From NCBI GenBank assembly GCA_039968605.1, contig JBDVPM010000008.1, positions 2,408,968 to 2,472,967 on the forward strand: 64,000 nucleotides of DNA. Reading direction: 5' to 3'. The DNA is from Alteripontixanthobacter sp. (GTDB lineage: Bacteria > Pseudomonadota > Alphaproteobacteria > Sphingomonadales > Sphingomonadaceae). Made by a program: the position numbers and the translations under genes. The notes under the pieces were generated by a model. The model did no database searches. It saw nothing but the letters and a program-made list of their open reading frames with translations, and was not told where the DNA came from. Shown one piece after another: positions 51,853 to 60,316 of this stretch; the stretch's first letter is position 1; each line of letters starts with the position of its first letter.

Positions 51853-52956
51853 TCATCCCTCCTGCGGCGCATGGCGCGCCGTTTCCACGATCTTGGCGGC
51901 TTCGCTCTCGTTCGACAAGCCCGCCGCGCGCAGGAAGCCTTGCCCGATATTATAGCTCTCGCCGAACCAGAAGGGCACGCCTGCCGCCTCGATCGTGGCC
52001 TTGGCAGCGATCTCTTGGGAGGACAGCGCTTCGCCCGCAGAGCGGATGAAGATGGCGGCGATGCGCTGCGGATAATCGGCCACAACATCGGCATAGGCGG
52101 TAAGATCGCCCTGCGTATCGTCGCCGATCAGGGCGAAGCGCATATCGGGAAAGGCGGCCAGGATCTTCTCCATCGAACGCCGTTTATGCGCGCCGTGGCT
52201 GGAACTGCCCAGCGTTTCGCGGTCCAGCCCCCAATCGCGCAGCATCAGCGGGCCAAGCGGCAGGCCGCGCATCTTCTGAAAGGTGACGAGATAGGAAAAC
52301 AGGTTCCATGGGCTGGACGAGATATAGAAAAACGCCCGGTGGGTCGCGTTCAGCCGCTCACCCAGATGCACGTCCTGCGCACCCAGCACATTGCCGCCCC
52401 CCAGCGCGCCGTAGAACGTGTCCGATCCGGGCACGGCAAGCCGCTCTTCGGGCAATTCGGCCAGCACGCGCCGCCAATTGCGCAAGATCTGGCGCAGGCC
52501 GCCGGTAATGCCTGTTTCGATAATGGTGTCGTCGATGTCGGAGATAACCGCCAGATTGCGGCTGCTTCCGGGGACGAGGATGTGACCCTCAACGCAGTGA
52601 TCTTCGCCTTCGGACCGCCAGTGCAGCGCCACGACTTCCCAGCTGGTATGGTCCGGCATGGGCCATCCGCCCGGCAGTGGAACCGCGAAATTGACGAAGC
52701 CCTCAACGTCCGTTTCGGCTTCGAAAATATGTGTTTCTTCACAGCCCGCTTGCTCGATTTCCATCCTGACCGTCAGCCCGGCCACCTCGCGCGAGGCGAA
52801 TTGGGAGAGCATGGTGCGAAAGGCCTGCAACCGGCCCCGGTTTTCGAATTTCGGCTTGCCCGAACGCAATGCGCGAGCGGTGATCCAGAGCGTTTCGCCG
52901 TTGCGATAACCGAAATAGGGCTGGATGCGCGTTGCGCTGTTGGAAAACAAAGCCAT
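51853..52956 (-). CDS. App1-family phosphatase domain protein
   Basis: A 367-residue protein of the App1/DUF2183 phosphatidate-phosphatase-like family. A beta-rich N-terminal domain is followed by a HAD-type domain with AVISDIDDTIIETG (D140, D142 as the DxDxT site) and, later, FALIGDDTQGDLTAY. Eukaryotic App1 dephosphorylates phosphatidic acid; bacterial substrates are not settled. It is the first gene of the five-gene envelope operon. The ATG at 52956 is preferred to a GTG directly before it. Confidence 0.9.
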   Translation of the reverse strand: MALFSNSATRIQPYFGYRNGETLWITARALRSGKPKFENRGRLQAFRTMLSQFASREVAGLTVRMEIEQAGCEETHIFEAETDVEGFVNFAVPLPGGWPMPDHTSWEVVALHWRSEGEDHCVEGHILVPGSSRNLAVISDIDDTIIETGITGGLRQILRNWRRVLAELPEERLAVPGSDTFYGALGGGNVLGAQDVHLGERLNATHRAFFYISSSPWNLFSYLVTFQKMRGLPLGPLMLRDWGLDRETLGSSSHGAHKRRSMEKILAAFPDMRFALIGDDTQGDLTAYADVVADYPQRIAAIFIRSAGEALSSQEIAAKATIEAAGVPFWFGESYNIGQGFLRAAGLSNESEAAKIVETARHAPQEG

Positions 52957-53032
52957 CACCGCGCGCTAGCCCGCGAAAACGTCCGATGCCAACCCTCCGT
53001 CGGCCGGGCGCTTCGCGATTCGGGTACGAATT

Positions 53033-54691
53033 TCAGGCTTTCGGCTTTTCATCCAACAGCTTGCGGGCGGCGCGTTCGACCAGCGGGATATCCTCACCTA
53101 TTTCGCCGAGCATACCTATCGAACCATCGGGCAAGCGGCGGATCAGGACGAGTGCGAATTCCGGGCCTTCGGCGGAAATCTCACCGACCGGCAAGTGATC
53201 GAGCTTACGCAGTTTCCTGGCGATGCTGCTGCGCGGGGCGTCGGCAGGCTCGACAACCTTGCCGCTTTCTTCCTTGCGCAGGCGGCGTTCGGCCGAAACC
53301 ACGCCCTTCAATCCGCCTTCGGCCTGCTTTAGGAAGCCCGACAATGCGCCGCGCTCGATGCCGATGCGGTGGGCATGACCCAGCACGGCCGCATATTCGG
53401 TCAGGCGTGTCTTGTCGTAATCGGCGCCGAAAACCAGCTTGACCACGGGGGTCATCGGGGCGCGTTCCTGTACGCTCAGCCCGTTTTCCTCGACCAGAGA
53501 GGTGAATTCCTGCGGCTCTTCGGCTGCGGCCAGGCTGACATCGTAGGCGCGGCCAACCGCTTCATACAGCGCGGAGCGGCTGCGGTCTTCGCAGCTACGT
53601 GCGGCGTGGGCACTTTCCCGGGCAGCGGCAAGGCAGTCATACAGGCCGAATTGCTCGTCTTCCTGCGGGATTTGCGGCTCGTAAGCCTCGGGCATCGGAG
53701 CGGCTTGCGGATCGCCGAAAGCCGGTTCCTCGCCAAAAGCGCCCTCGGCCATCTCCCCGGGCAAGTCGCCTTCCAGAGACAGATCGAGCGGCTCTCGCTT
53801 GGATTCGGCCATCGAAGCGCTGAGCGAACCGAAGGCTGGCTGCGGAAAATCCGCGCCATCGTCTTCGGCTTCGTCGTCATATTCCACCGCGCCGGAAAAA
53901 TTGGAGAGATGGCTGAGCGCGTTGCCGGAGCCCTCGGCCCATTCGTTCGCAGAATCATCGTCCTGATCACTCGCCAGATCGCTGCCGGGGCCATCGGCCC
54001 AATCGTCCATGGCGTGCGCCGGGGCTGGAGGGGGACCGGGCTGATCGGCATCGTCTTCTTCATCAAGGCGACCGGCCAGGCCGGTTTCGAGCACCTGGTC
54101 GATTTCAAGCAACAGCTCGTCGGTGGTGATCTGGTCGGCCATTTCCTTCCAGTTGATCACGCCATAAATGAAATCGATCGACTCGTCGTCGCTTGAAAAG
54201 GGCAGCAATATGCCGCGATACAGGATCGTGGCACCACGCTGATTGACGAATTCCGCCTCGAAACCGATCGGTGCCTGGTTGGCCAGAATCTGCATGTAAT
54301 GATCGGTAATACGGCTGAGCAGGCTGCGACTGGGCACTTGCGAAAGCCGCTCGATCCCCGAATCGGTGCCGCATTCCTCGGCCAGAATTTCGCCCAGATG
54401 GGGGACCGCCGGATCGTCGATCCCGTCGGTGAAGTCGAGCAACACCGAATGCGGACCGAAATCGGGCAAGTCTTCCGGGTCGAGTTCCTCTATCGAGGGG
54501 AAATTGCGGTCGGCCAGCAGCCCGGCCCAGTAATTATAGGCGCGCACCTGCATCCGGCGCTCGTCCTGCCCGATTTCGGGCGGCGGATCCTGCCGTTCGA
54601 TCTCGTCGTCACCGCTATCGGCAGCCAAGCCGCCGATCTCGTCGAAATCGACCGGATCGGAATGTCCAAAATCTCCGCTGAGCCTATCCAT
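53033..54691 (-). CDS. Long acidic protein with an N-terminal PAS-like domain
   Basis: A 552-residue soluble protein. Residues about 45-190 resemble the PAS_5 group of alphaproteobacterial PAS domains (YNYWAGLLADRNFPSIEELDPEDLPDFG, ILYRGILLPFSSDDESIDFIYGVINW). Residues about 200-345 are strongly acidic and low complexity, and the last 170 residues are a helical region with KLVFGADYDKTRLTEYAAVLGHAHR. No output domain is recognisable. The ATG at 54691 is preferred to a GTG nine bases upstream. A CtrA-like site lies about 60 bases upstream, suggesting cell-cycle control, which is tentative. Confidence 0.75.
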   Translation of the reverse strand: MDRLSGDFGHSDPVDFDEIGGLAADSGDDEIERQDPPPEIGQDERRMQVRAYNYWAGLLADRNFPSIEELDPEDLPDFGPHSVLLDFTDGIDDPAVPHLGEILAEECGTDSGIERLSQVPSRSLLSRITDHYMQILANQAPIGFEAEFVNQRGATILYRGILLPFSSDDESIDFIYGVINWKEMADQITTDELLLEIDQVLETGLAGRLDEEDDADQPGPPPAPAHAMDDWADGPGSDLASDQDDDSANEWAEGSGNALSHLSNFSGAVEYDDEAEDDGADFPQPAFGSLSASMAESKREPLDLSLEGDLPGEMAEGAFGEEPAFGDPQAAPMPEAYEPQIPQEDEQFGLYDCLAAARESAHAARSCEDRSRSALYEAVGRAYDVSLAAAEEPQEFTSLVEENGLSVQERAPMTPVVKLVFGADYDKTRLTEYAAVLGHAHRIGIERGALSGFLKQAEGGLKGVVSAERRLRKEESGKVVEPADAPRSSIARKLRKLDHLPVGEISAEGPEFALVLIRRLPDGSIGMLGEIGEDIPLVERAARKLLDEKPKA

Positions 54692-54744
54692 GTGCCCCAC
54701 AACCCTTTTTCATGTCTGTCGTGAGACGGGTTCTGGCGCGACAT

Positions 54745-54761
54745 GGTAAACATCGCGTTAA
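54745..54761 (-). promoter_or_regulatory. Weak CtrA-like site upstream of the PAS gene
   Basis: On the minus strand the region reads TTAA, seven bases, TTTACC, one base off the CtrA pattern TTAA-N7-TTAA. The position about 55-70 bases before the start codon is suitable. A single imperfect match could be chance. Confidence 0.25.
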
Positions 54762-54818
54762 GTTGCGCGGGTTGGATTTTGTAGAAGCTTGAATGCCCTG
54801 CTGCGGGCCCCGGCCGGA

Positions 54819-55310
54819 TTAAAGCATGTAGCGCATACGGATCGTCTGGCGGATCGGCGCGGTGCCGACATCGAATGCAGCCGCATCGAATTTCGGCGGA
54901 CCCATGCGCACCTTGGCATCGCGCGAAAAGCCGAACCCTTCCTTGGGCATCATCATCAGCGCCCGGTCGGCCTTGCCATTATCGTTCTCGTCATGGAGCA
55001 GCGCAATCGCATAGCGCCCCGGTTTTACGCCGTTGAAAGTGACCGTGGCGCCGTCCCCGGCAGGGACAACCGCACTATGGGCACCGGCAGCCCCCCGGCA
55101 TTTGGGGAACCTGCCGGGATCGGTAGTCATGCAAGCGCGCACCACGCCTTCGGCAGAGCGCAGATCGGTAATGGTAACGGTGACATCGACGCTGGCGGCT
55201 TCCGATTTGGCGAAACCCGTGCCGGCCCCGCCGATCAGTGCTGCTGCGAGCGCTGCTGCGGCGAGCGGTTTGGACCAAAGCTGTCCGACAATCCACGATC
55301 CGTTCCGCAT
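54819..55310 (-). CDS. DUF2141 periplasmic protein
   Basis: A 163-residue exported protein of the DUF2141 family: signal peptide (hydrophobic Ala-rich core, ending near GFAKSEA), then VDVTVTITDLRSAEGVVRACM and the signature ALLHDENDNGKADRALMMMPKEGFGFS. The family is beta-sandwich-like and uncharacterised. The ATG at 55310 still overlaps the end of the upstream fatty acid hydroxylase gene by 76 bases in another frame, an unusually long overlap. Confidence 0.88.
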   Translation of the reverse strand: MRNGSWIVGQLWSKPLAAAALAAALIGGAGTGFAKSEAASVDVTVTITDLRSAEGVVRACMTTDPGRFPKCRGAAGAHSAVVPAGDGATVTFNGVKPGRYAIALLHDENDNGKADRALMMMPKEGFGFSRDAKVRMGPPKFDAAAFDVGTAPIRQTIRMRYML

Positions 55311-56041
55311 AATCGATCCCAAATCCTGAAATAGAGCCCGTAATTGCAGCGATACTGTTCATGATGCCGCTGGTGATGGCTGGCCGTTATCAGCCAGCCT
55401 CCAAACGTAGAGTGAACAAGCCAGCGGGGAAACATCTCCCACCCCATATGGTTGGTCACCCCCATGACCGTCATGATCGCCAGAACCAGCCCCAGCATCG
55501 CGATATGGATCGGCACCAGGAACACCAGCAGCGGAATGACGACCGCGCCGGTCAGCGCCTCGCTGGGATGGAAGCTCATCGCGGCCCAGGCGGTGGGCGG
55601 GCGGCTGTCGTGATGCACCGCATGCATCCGGCGAAACAGCCGCGGATCGTGCATCGCCCGGTGGGTCCAGTAGAACCAGGTATCGTGCAGCAGCAAATAG
55701 GCCAGGACAGAGACCGGCATGTACCACAGCGGATAATCGCCCGGATCGGTGTAGATCAGCGTCCAGCCCAGGTTCTGCCAACCCCATGCCACGACCCCGG
55801 CAGGCACGCCGTAAATCGCCGCCGAGACGAGCGACCACCCGATTTCGCGGCGGATTTGCGGGCGCAGACCTGTATAATGGCCCGGCACGACCTTGCTGGT
55901 CGCCCAAGCGAACAATCCGCTGGTCGCGAAATACCTGGCCGCGACAATGGCGCTCATGGCGAGGGCGGATATGAGGATTGCGGCAAGCATCGCCGCTGGC
56001 GATAACGCCAAAGGATTAATGTGACCAGTCGCTGCGAGCAC
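55235..56041 (-). CDS. Fatty acid hydroxylase / sterol desaturase family protein
   Basis: A 268-residue di-iron membrane enzyme with hydrophobic helices and the three histidine clusters of the family: LLHDTWFYWTHRAMH, HAVHHDS, and SHHQRHHEQYRCNYG. It should hydroxylate or desaturate a lipid, possibly a carotenoid or fatty acyl chain; the substrate is not predictable. Start is ambiguous: GTG at 56041, or ATG at 55990 which gives a shorter N-terminus. Its C-terminus is read in a different frame from the start of the DUF2141 gene. Confidence 0.9.
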   Translation of the reverse strand: MLAATGHINPLALSPAAMLAAILISALAMSAIVAARYFATSGLFAWATSKVVPGHYTGLRPQIRREIGWSLVSAAIYGVPAGVVAWGWQNLGWTLIYTDPGDYPLWYMPVSVLAYLLLHDTWFYWTHRAMHDPRLFRRMHAVHHDSRPPTAWAAMSFHPSEALTGAVVIPLLVFLVPIHIAMLGLVLAIMTVMGVTNHMGWEMFPRWLVHSTFGGWLITASHHQRHHEQYRCNYGLYFRIWDRLCGTDRGLSDSFGPNRSPQQRSQQH

Positions 56042-56056
56042 CGCCTGCTGTGCCGC

Positions 56057-56560
56057 CTATTGCGCCGCCTCGCCGCCCCAGGGCGCGCATTCCGGGTCGA
56101 TCCCGACCACGCCGCGCCGTAATGAAGTGCGCGCCAGTCGCTCCACCTCCACCTTGCGCCGCGCCGCTGCGAGCGGGTGCGAGGGGGCGGGGCGCACGAT
56201 TTCACCATCATAGGCATCGGCCACGATGATCCCGCAGCAATCGGGCTGGTAATCGTCCCGTTCCAGCACGCTGCGATCCAGCGATGGCGGCAGGCCCCAA
56301 TAAAACCGGTCGCAATGGTCCAGATAATCGGGCCACTTGCCATCGCCCAGCAGATCCGCACGGCTGACCTTGATCTCCACGATCACCACCCGGCCCTTGG
56401 CATCGACTCCCATCAGATCGGCGCGGCGACCGTTCCTCAGCGGCATTTCGGCAAGGCACCAGATATCGTTGCGGGCGAACAGGCGGGCGATACCGCGCGC
56501 CACGTCCCGTGCAGCGGGATTGGCGGCGGCGACTGATTCGATCAAGGCGGCTTCGGACAT
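56057..56560 (-). CDS. mmcB: MmcB-family DNA repair protein
   Basis: A 167-residue protein of the MmcB family, putative endonucleases described in Caulobacter as CtrA-regulated and DNA-damage related. The nuclease-like core is RRADLMGVDAKGRVVIVEIKVSRADL, with Asp, Glu and Lys in the order of a PD-(D/E)xK site, followed by DHCDRFYWGLPPSLD. The ATG at 56560 begins the conserved N-terminal helix; the upstream region is shared with divergent rlmH, leaving a 90-base promoter gap. Confidence 0.9.
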   Translation of the reverse strand: MSEAALIESVAAANPAARDVARGIARLFARNDIWCLAEMPLRNGRRADLMGVDAKGRVVIVEIKVSRADLLGDGKWPDYLDHCDRFYWGLPPSLDRSVLERDDYQPDCCGIIVADAYDGEIVRPAPSHPLAAARRKVEVERLARTSLRRGVVGIDPECAPWGGEAAQ

Positions 56561-56650
56561 GGCCTTTTGGTGGAACATAGCGGGAACCCGGTCAAGTTTT
56601 TCCTGAAGCGGACTATGGTGTGCCGCGCGCAACGGCCTATGAAGCGTGCC

Positions 56651-57073
56651 ATGCTGCTCCACGTCGTCGCTCGCGGAAAGATCGCCCGCTCGCCCGAGGC
56701 GGAGCTGGTCGCGCGCTACGAAAAGCGCATCATTTGGCCGCTCAAGCTGACCGAATTGCCCGAAACGGGGGGCCGGCTGGGCGAGCCTGTCAGCCCGGCG
56801 AAGCTGGTCCTGCTCGACGAGCGGGGGCGGGATCTGTCGTCCGAGCAGCTTGCCCAAACGCTCGGCCAATGGCGCGATACCGGCATTCGCGAGACCCGCT
56901 TGGTGCTGGGTGCAGCCGACGGCCATACGAAGGCGGAGCGCGCCGATGCAGACCTGCTGCTGGCTTTCGGCAGCGCCACCTGGCCGCATCTTCTCGCCCG
57001 CGCGATGCTGATGGAGCAACTCTACCGCGCCACCGCTATCCTTGCGGGCCATCCCTATCATCGGGCAGGGTAG
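56651..57073 (+). CDS. rlmH: 23S rRNA (pseudouridine-1915 N3)-methyltransferase
   Basis: A 140-residue SPOUT-class methyltransferase. It begins MLLHVVARGKIARSPEAELVARYEKRI and has VLLDERGRDLSSEQLAQ, the SAM-binding LVLGAADGHT and the diagnostic C-terminal LLMEQLYRATAILAGHPYH-type segment. It methylates 23S rRNA helix 69 on the assembled ribosome. An ATG 12 bases upstream is an alternative start. It opens a rightward set: rlmH, EnvC-like, ctpA, dsbB, coq7. Confidence 0.96.
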   Translation: MLLHVVARGKIARSPEAELVARYEKRIIWPLKLTELPETGGRLGEPVSPAKLVLLDERGRDLSSEQLAQTLGQWRDTGIRETRLVLGAADGHTKAERADADLLLAFGSATWPHLLARAMLMEQLYRATAILAGHPYHRAG

Positions 57074-57077
57074 CGTC

Positions 57078-58298
57078 ATGATGTCGCGCAAATCCGTGCT
57101 GTTCATCGTTGCTCCGGCGCTGGTGCTGGGCGGCGGGTTATGGGCCCAGGGCGGCAGCTATGCCGATGCCGGCGAGGCGCGCGCCGCCTTGACCCGTGCG
57201 CAGCAGCAGGCCCGCGCCGCCCAGAGCCGCGGAAAGCGGCTGGAAGCAGAGGCGCGCCAGGCCACCGAGGCAGCGGAAAAGACCGCGCGCGAGGCTGCGG
57301 CGCTCGCCGCGAGAATCCAGCAGGCCGAAGCCGGGATTGCCGCCGCCGAAGCGCGGCTCAGCCTGATCGGCGATCAGCGCGCGCGATTGAACAAGCGGCT
57401 GGCCGAGCGGCGCGAGCCGCTTATCCGGCTGACCGCCGCCTTGCAGAAACTGGCGCGGCGTCCGCTGGCCCTGTCCATCCTGCGGCCGGGATCGGTGCGC
57501 GAAACCGTTTACCTGCGCGCCGTGCTGGAATCGACCATCCCGCAAGTACGCGAACGCACCGCCGCGCTGCGCGCCGAAATCGAGCGCGGGCGGGCATTGG
57601 AGGCGGAGGCTCAGGCAGCGCTCGGCACGCTGAGGACGAGCGAAGGCGAACTGGACGACCGGCGCCAGCGGCTCGCCGCGATCGAGAGCCGCCAGCGCCT
57701 CGCCTCGCGCCAGGCGCAGGGCGATGCGGCGCGCGAGACCGACCGTGCTTTGGCGCTGGCCGAGGAAGCGCGTGATCTCGATGCGCTGGTAGCGGGGCTG
57801 GGCGAAATGGGTTCGCTGCGTGAAGAACTGGCGGCGCTGCCCGGCCCGATCATGCGCCCACCGCGCCCCGAACGTTCGGAAGTGATCGCTTCCAATGCGC
57901 CATCTGCCGCTCCCGGCGCCGCTGCAAGCGCGCCGGCGGGCTTCCAGATGCCGGTAATCGGGCGCACCCTGTCCGGGTTTGGCGAGCAGGGAGAGGGCGG
58001 TACGCGCAATACCGGGGTGACGTTGGCTCCGCCTACCGGCGCGCAGGTCGTCGCCCCGGCAGCGGGCCGGGTGGCGTTCGCCGGGCCGTATCGCGGCTAT
58101 GGCGCAATCGTGATCGTCGAACATGCGGGCGGCTGGACCAGCCTGGTCACCGGGCTCGCCCGCACGGATGTAACGGTCGGGCAGGATCTGGTCGGCGGCG
58201 CGCCGCTGGGCGTGGCCGAGGTGGAAGATCCGCAGGTCATGCTGGAACTGCGGCGCAAGGGCACGCCGGTCAATCCGCTCGATTTTGTCGGGCGGTAG
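57078..58298 (+). CDS. envC: EnvC-like murein hydrolase activator with a degenerate M23 domain
   Basis: A 406-residue periplasmic protein: signal peptide (MMSRKSVLFIVAPALVLGGG), long coiled coil (about residues 25-255, Ala/Glu/Arg/Gln-rich) and a C-terminal LytM domain (about 295-405). The zinc site is lost: the usual HxGxD is NTGVTL and the HxH position reads VMLELR, as expected for activators rather than enzymes. EnvC proteins switch on amidases at the septum. No amidase gene is near. Only four bases separate it from rlmH. Confidence 0.93.
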   Translation: MMSRKSVLFIVAPALVLGGGLWAQGGSYADAGEARAALTRAQQQARAAQSRGKRLEAEARQATEAAEKTAREAAALAARIQQAEAGIAAAEARLSLIGDQRARLNKRLAERREPLIRLTAALQKLARRPLALSILRPGSVRETVYLRAVLESTIPQVRERTAALRAEIERGRALEAEAQAALGTLRTSEGELDDRRQRLAAIESRQRLASRQAQGDAARETDRALALAEEARDLDALVAGLGEMGSLREELAALPGPIMRPPRPERSEVIASNAPSAAPGAAASAPAGFQMPVIGRTLSGFGEQGEGGTRNTGVTLAPPTGAQVVAPAAGRVAFAGPYRGYGAIVIVEHAGGWTSLVTGLARTDVTVGQDLVGGAPLGVAEVEDPQVMLELRRKGTPVNPLDFVGR

Positions 58299-58455
58299 GG
58301 CGAGAACACAGGCCCGCGCAGGAAGCGCACCGGCGGTTAATCCCGTCAGCCGCGATCGCCCCACAGCGAGACATCGCGGGTGCCTGCGCAAACCTCAGCT
58401 AGCGTTCAGCCGCCGTGCGCGATACTATGCATCAAATCCGAAAGGCTCGCCGACA

Positions 58456-59817
58456 ATGAAACTCGTCCGCTATCTCAAACCCGCAGCGCTGGTTACCGCC
58501 GTGGCGCTGATTCCTGCCACCACCGCCGGTATGGCGCAGGTCGATGGGCGCGCCGGGCCGGAATTTGCCAAGCTGTTTGCGACATATCAGCAGATCAAGA
58601 AATCCTATGTCGAGCCGGTGGAGGATGAAAAGCTGATCCGCGGCGCAATCGATGGAATGCTTGCCAGCCTCGATCCGCACAGCGCCTATCTCGACGGCAG
58701 CGACCTGCAGCGTCTCGAAACCATGATCGACGGCAATTATTCGGGGCTGGGCCTGTCGGTCATCATGGAAGATGGCGCGGTCAAGATCATCAGCCCGTTT
58801 CGCGGCAGCCCGGCGGAAGAGGCCGGGATCAAGGCCGGCGATTACATCACCCATCTGGATGGCGATCTGATCTATGGCGGCGAGCTGGACGAGGCGGTCA
58901 ACCGCATGCGCGGCCCCGCCGGAACCGATATTCGCCTGACCGTATTTCGCCCCGGCCGTGACGAGCCGTTCGACGTGACGGTAACGCGCGGCGTGATCGA
59001 GCTGGAGCCGGTCACCCATGAGCTCCAGCCTGGCAATATCGGCGTGATTATCGTCAATGAATTTTCCCGCGATGTCGGGCGCGACGTGTTTACCGCCTGG
59101 GAAAAGCTGCGCGAGGAAGCATCGGGCAGGCTCACCGGGCTGGTGCTCGACCTGCGCTCCAACCCCGGCGGTTCGCTGGACGAGGCGGTGGCGCTGTCCG
59201 ACCTGTTCCTCGACAAGGGCCGGATCGTCTCGCAGCGCGGCCGCGCGCGCGGCGAGACGCTGCTTTACGATGCGGAAAGCGTGTTCATGGGCGAAATCGC
59301 CAAGGATGTGCCGATGATCGTGCTGATCGATGCCGGTTCCGCCTCGGCCTCCGAAATCGTGGCTGGCGCGCTGCAGGATCATCGCCGCGCGGTGATCATG
59401 GGCGATCGCAGCTTCGGCAAGGGCAGCGTGCAGACGTTGCTGCCACTGGGCCGCGATGCCGCGCTCAAGCTGACCACGGCGCGCTATTTCACGCCCAAGG
59501 GCCATTCGGTGCAGGAAGGCGGGATCAAACCCGATATCACCGTGCCGCAGCTATCCGATCCCGATCTTGCGCGCCGGGCCAAGTTCCGTATGCGCGAATC
59601 CGATCTGCGCGGCCATCTGATCAACGAGCTGGCGCTGGAGGACGAGGCGCTGGAGCAGGACAATCTCGACGATCCGCGCTTCAAGCTGACCGCAGCCGAG
59701 CTGGAGGAGCAGGGCGTGGAAGATTTCCAGCTGCATTACGCGCTGCAAACCTTGCGCCGCACCGCGCCCAGCAGCATGGCCTCGCGCCCGGCCAAGAAAC
59801 CCGCTGCAAAGCCCTGA
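58456..59817 (+). CDS. ctpA: S41-family C-terminal processing peptidase
   Basis: A 453-residue periplasmic protease. It has a signal peptide (MKLVRYLKPAALVTAVALIP), the N-terminal region (LFATYQQIKKSYVEPVEDE), a PDZ domain (about residues 100-185, GLGLSVIMEDGAVKIISPFRGSPAEEAGIKAGD) and the catalytic domain with Ser in AGSASASEIVAGAL and Lys in RSFGKGSVQT. It trims C-termini of envelope proteins and often works on peptidoglycan hydrolases, so its place next to the EnvC-like gene makes sense. A 157-base gap precedes it with no clear terminator. Confidence 0.95.
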   Translation: MKLVRYLKPAALVTAVALIPATTAGMAQVDGRAGPEFAKLFATYQQIKKSYVEPVEDEKLIRGAIDGMLASLDPHSAYLDGSDLQRLETMIDGNYSGLGLSVIMEDGAVKIISPFRGSPAEEAGIKAGDYITHLDGDLIYGGELDEAVNRMRGPAGTDIRLTVFRPGRDEPFDVTVTRGVIELEPVTHELQPGNIGVIIVNEFSRDVGRDVFTAWEKLREEASGRLTGLVLDLRSNPGGSLDEAVALSDLFLDKGRIVSQRGRARGETLLYDAESVFMGEIAKDVPMIVLIDAGSASASEIVAGALQDHRRAVIMGDRSFGKGSVQTLLPLGRDAALKLTTARYFTPKGHSVQEGGIKPDITVPQLSDPDLARRAKFRMRESDLRGHLINELALEDEALEQDNLDDPRFKLTAAELEEQGVEDFQLHYALQTLRRTAPSSMASRPAKKPAAKP

Positions 59818-59827
59818 TCCGCCGATC

Positions 59828-60316
59828 ATGACGACAGCTCAGACGCTTGGCCCATCGGACCGGCTCGCCCGTGCGCTGGCCTTTGCAATCCCCGCGCTGC
59901 TGCTTGGGGGCGCCTATATCGGGCAATATGGCTTTGGCCTGTACCCGTGCGAGATGTGCATGTGGCAACGCTGGCCGCATTTCGCCGCGATCGCGCTGGC
60001 GCTGGTGTCCGGTTTCATGGCTCCCAGGCAGCTATGGATAGCGCTCGCCGGACTGGCGATCCTCACCTCCGGCATGATCGGGGCGTTCCATGCGGGCGTG
60101 GAATATGGCTGGTGGGAAGGGATAACCTCCTGCGCCATCGCGGTTGAAGGCGGCGGCGACCCGCTGGAGGCGGTGATGGGTGCGCCGATCATCCGCTGCG
60201 ACAAGGCGCCGTGGGACCTTTTCGGGATCTCGCTGGCGGGCTGGAACTTCATCATATCGAGCGCCGGGGCGATCGCGATCCTGTCGCTGCTGGCACGCAA
60301 AAGGAAAACGGCATGA
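59828..60316 (+). CDS. dsbB: Disulfide bond formation protein B
   Basis: A 162-residue inner-membrane protein with four hydrophobic helices. The quinone-proximal pair is in YPCEMCMWQRWPH and the second periplasmic pair is formed by Cys in ITSCAIAV and IIRCDKAPW. It reoxidises DsbA and passes electrons to ubiquinone. It fits the DsbA-like protein at 48789-49487 and lies next to a ubiquinone biosynthesis gene, to which it is coupled by ATGA. Confidence 0.94.
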   Translation: MTTAQTLGPSDRLARALAFAIPALLLGGAYIGQYGFGLYPCEMCMWQRWPHFAAIALALVSGFMAPRQLWIALAGLAILTSGMIGAFHAGVEYGWWEGITSCAIAVEGGGDPLEAVMGAPIIRCDKAPWDLFGISLAGWNFIISSAGAIAILSLLARKRKTA

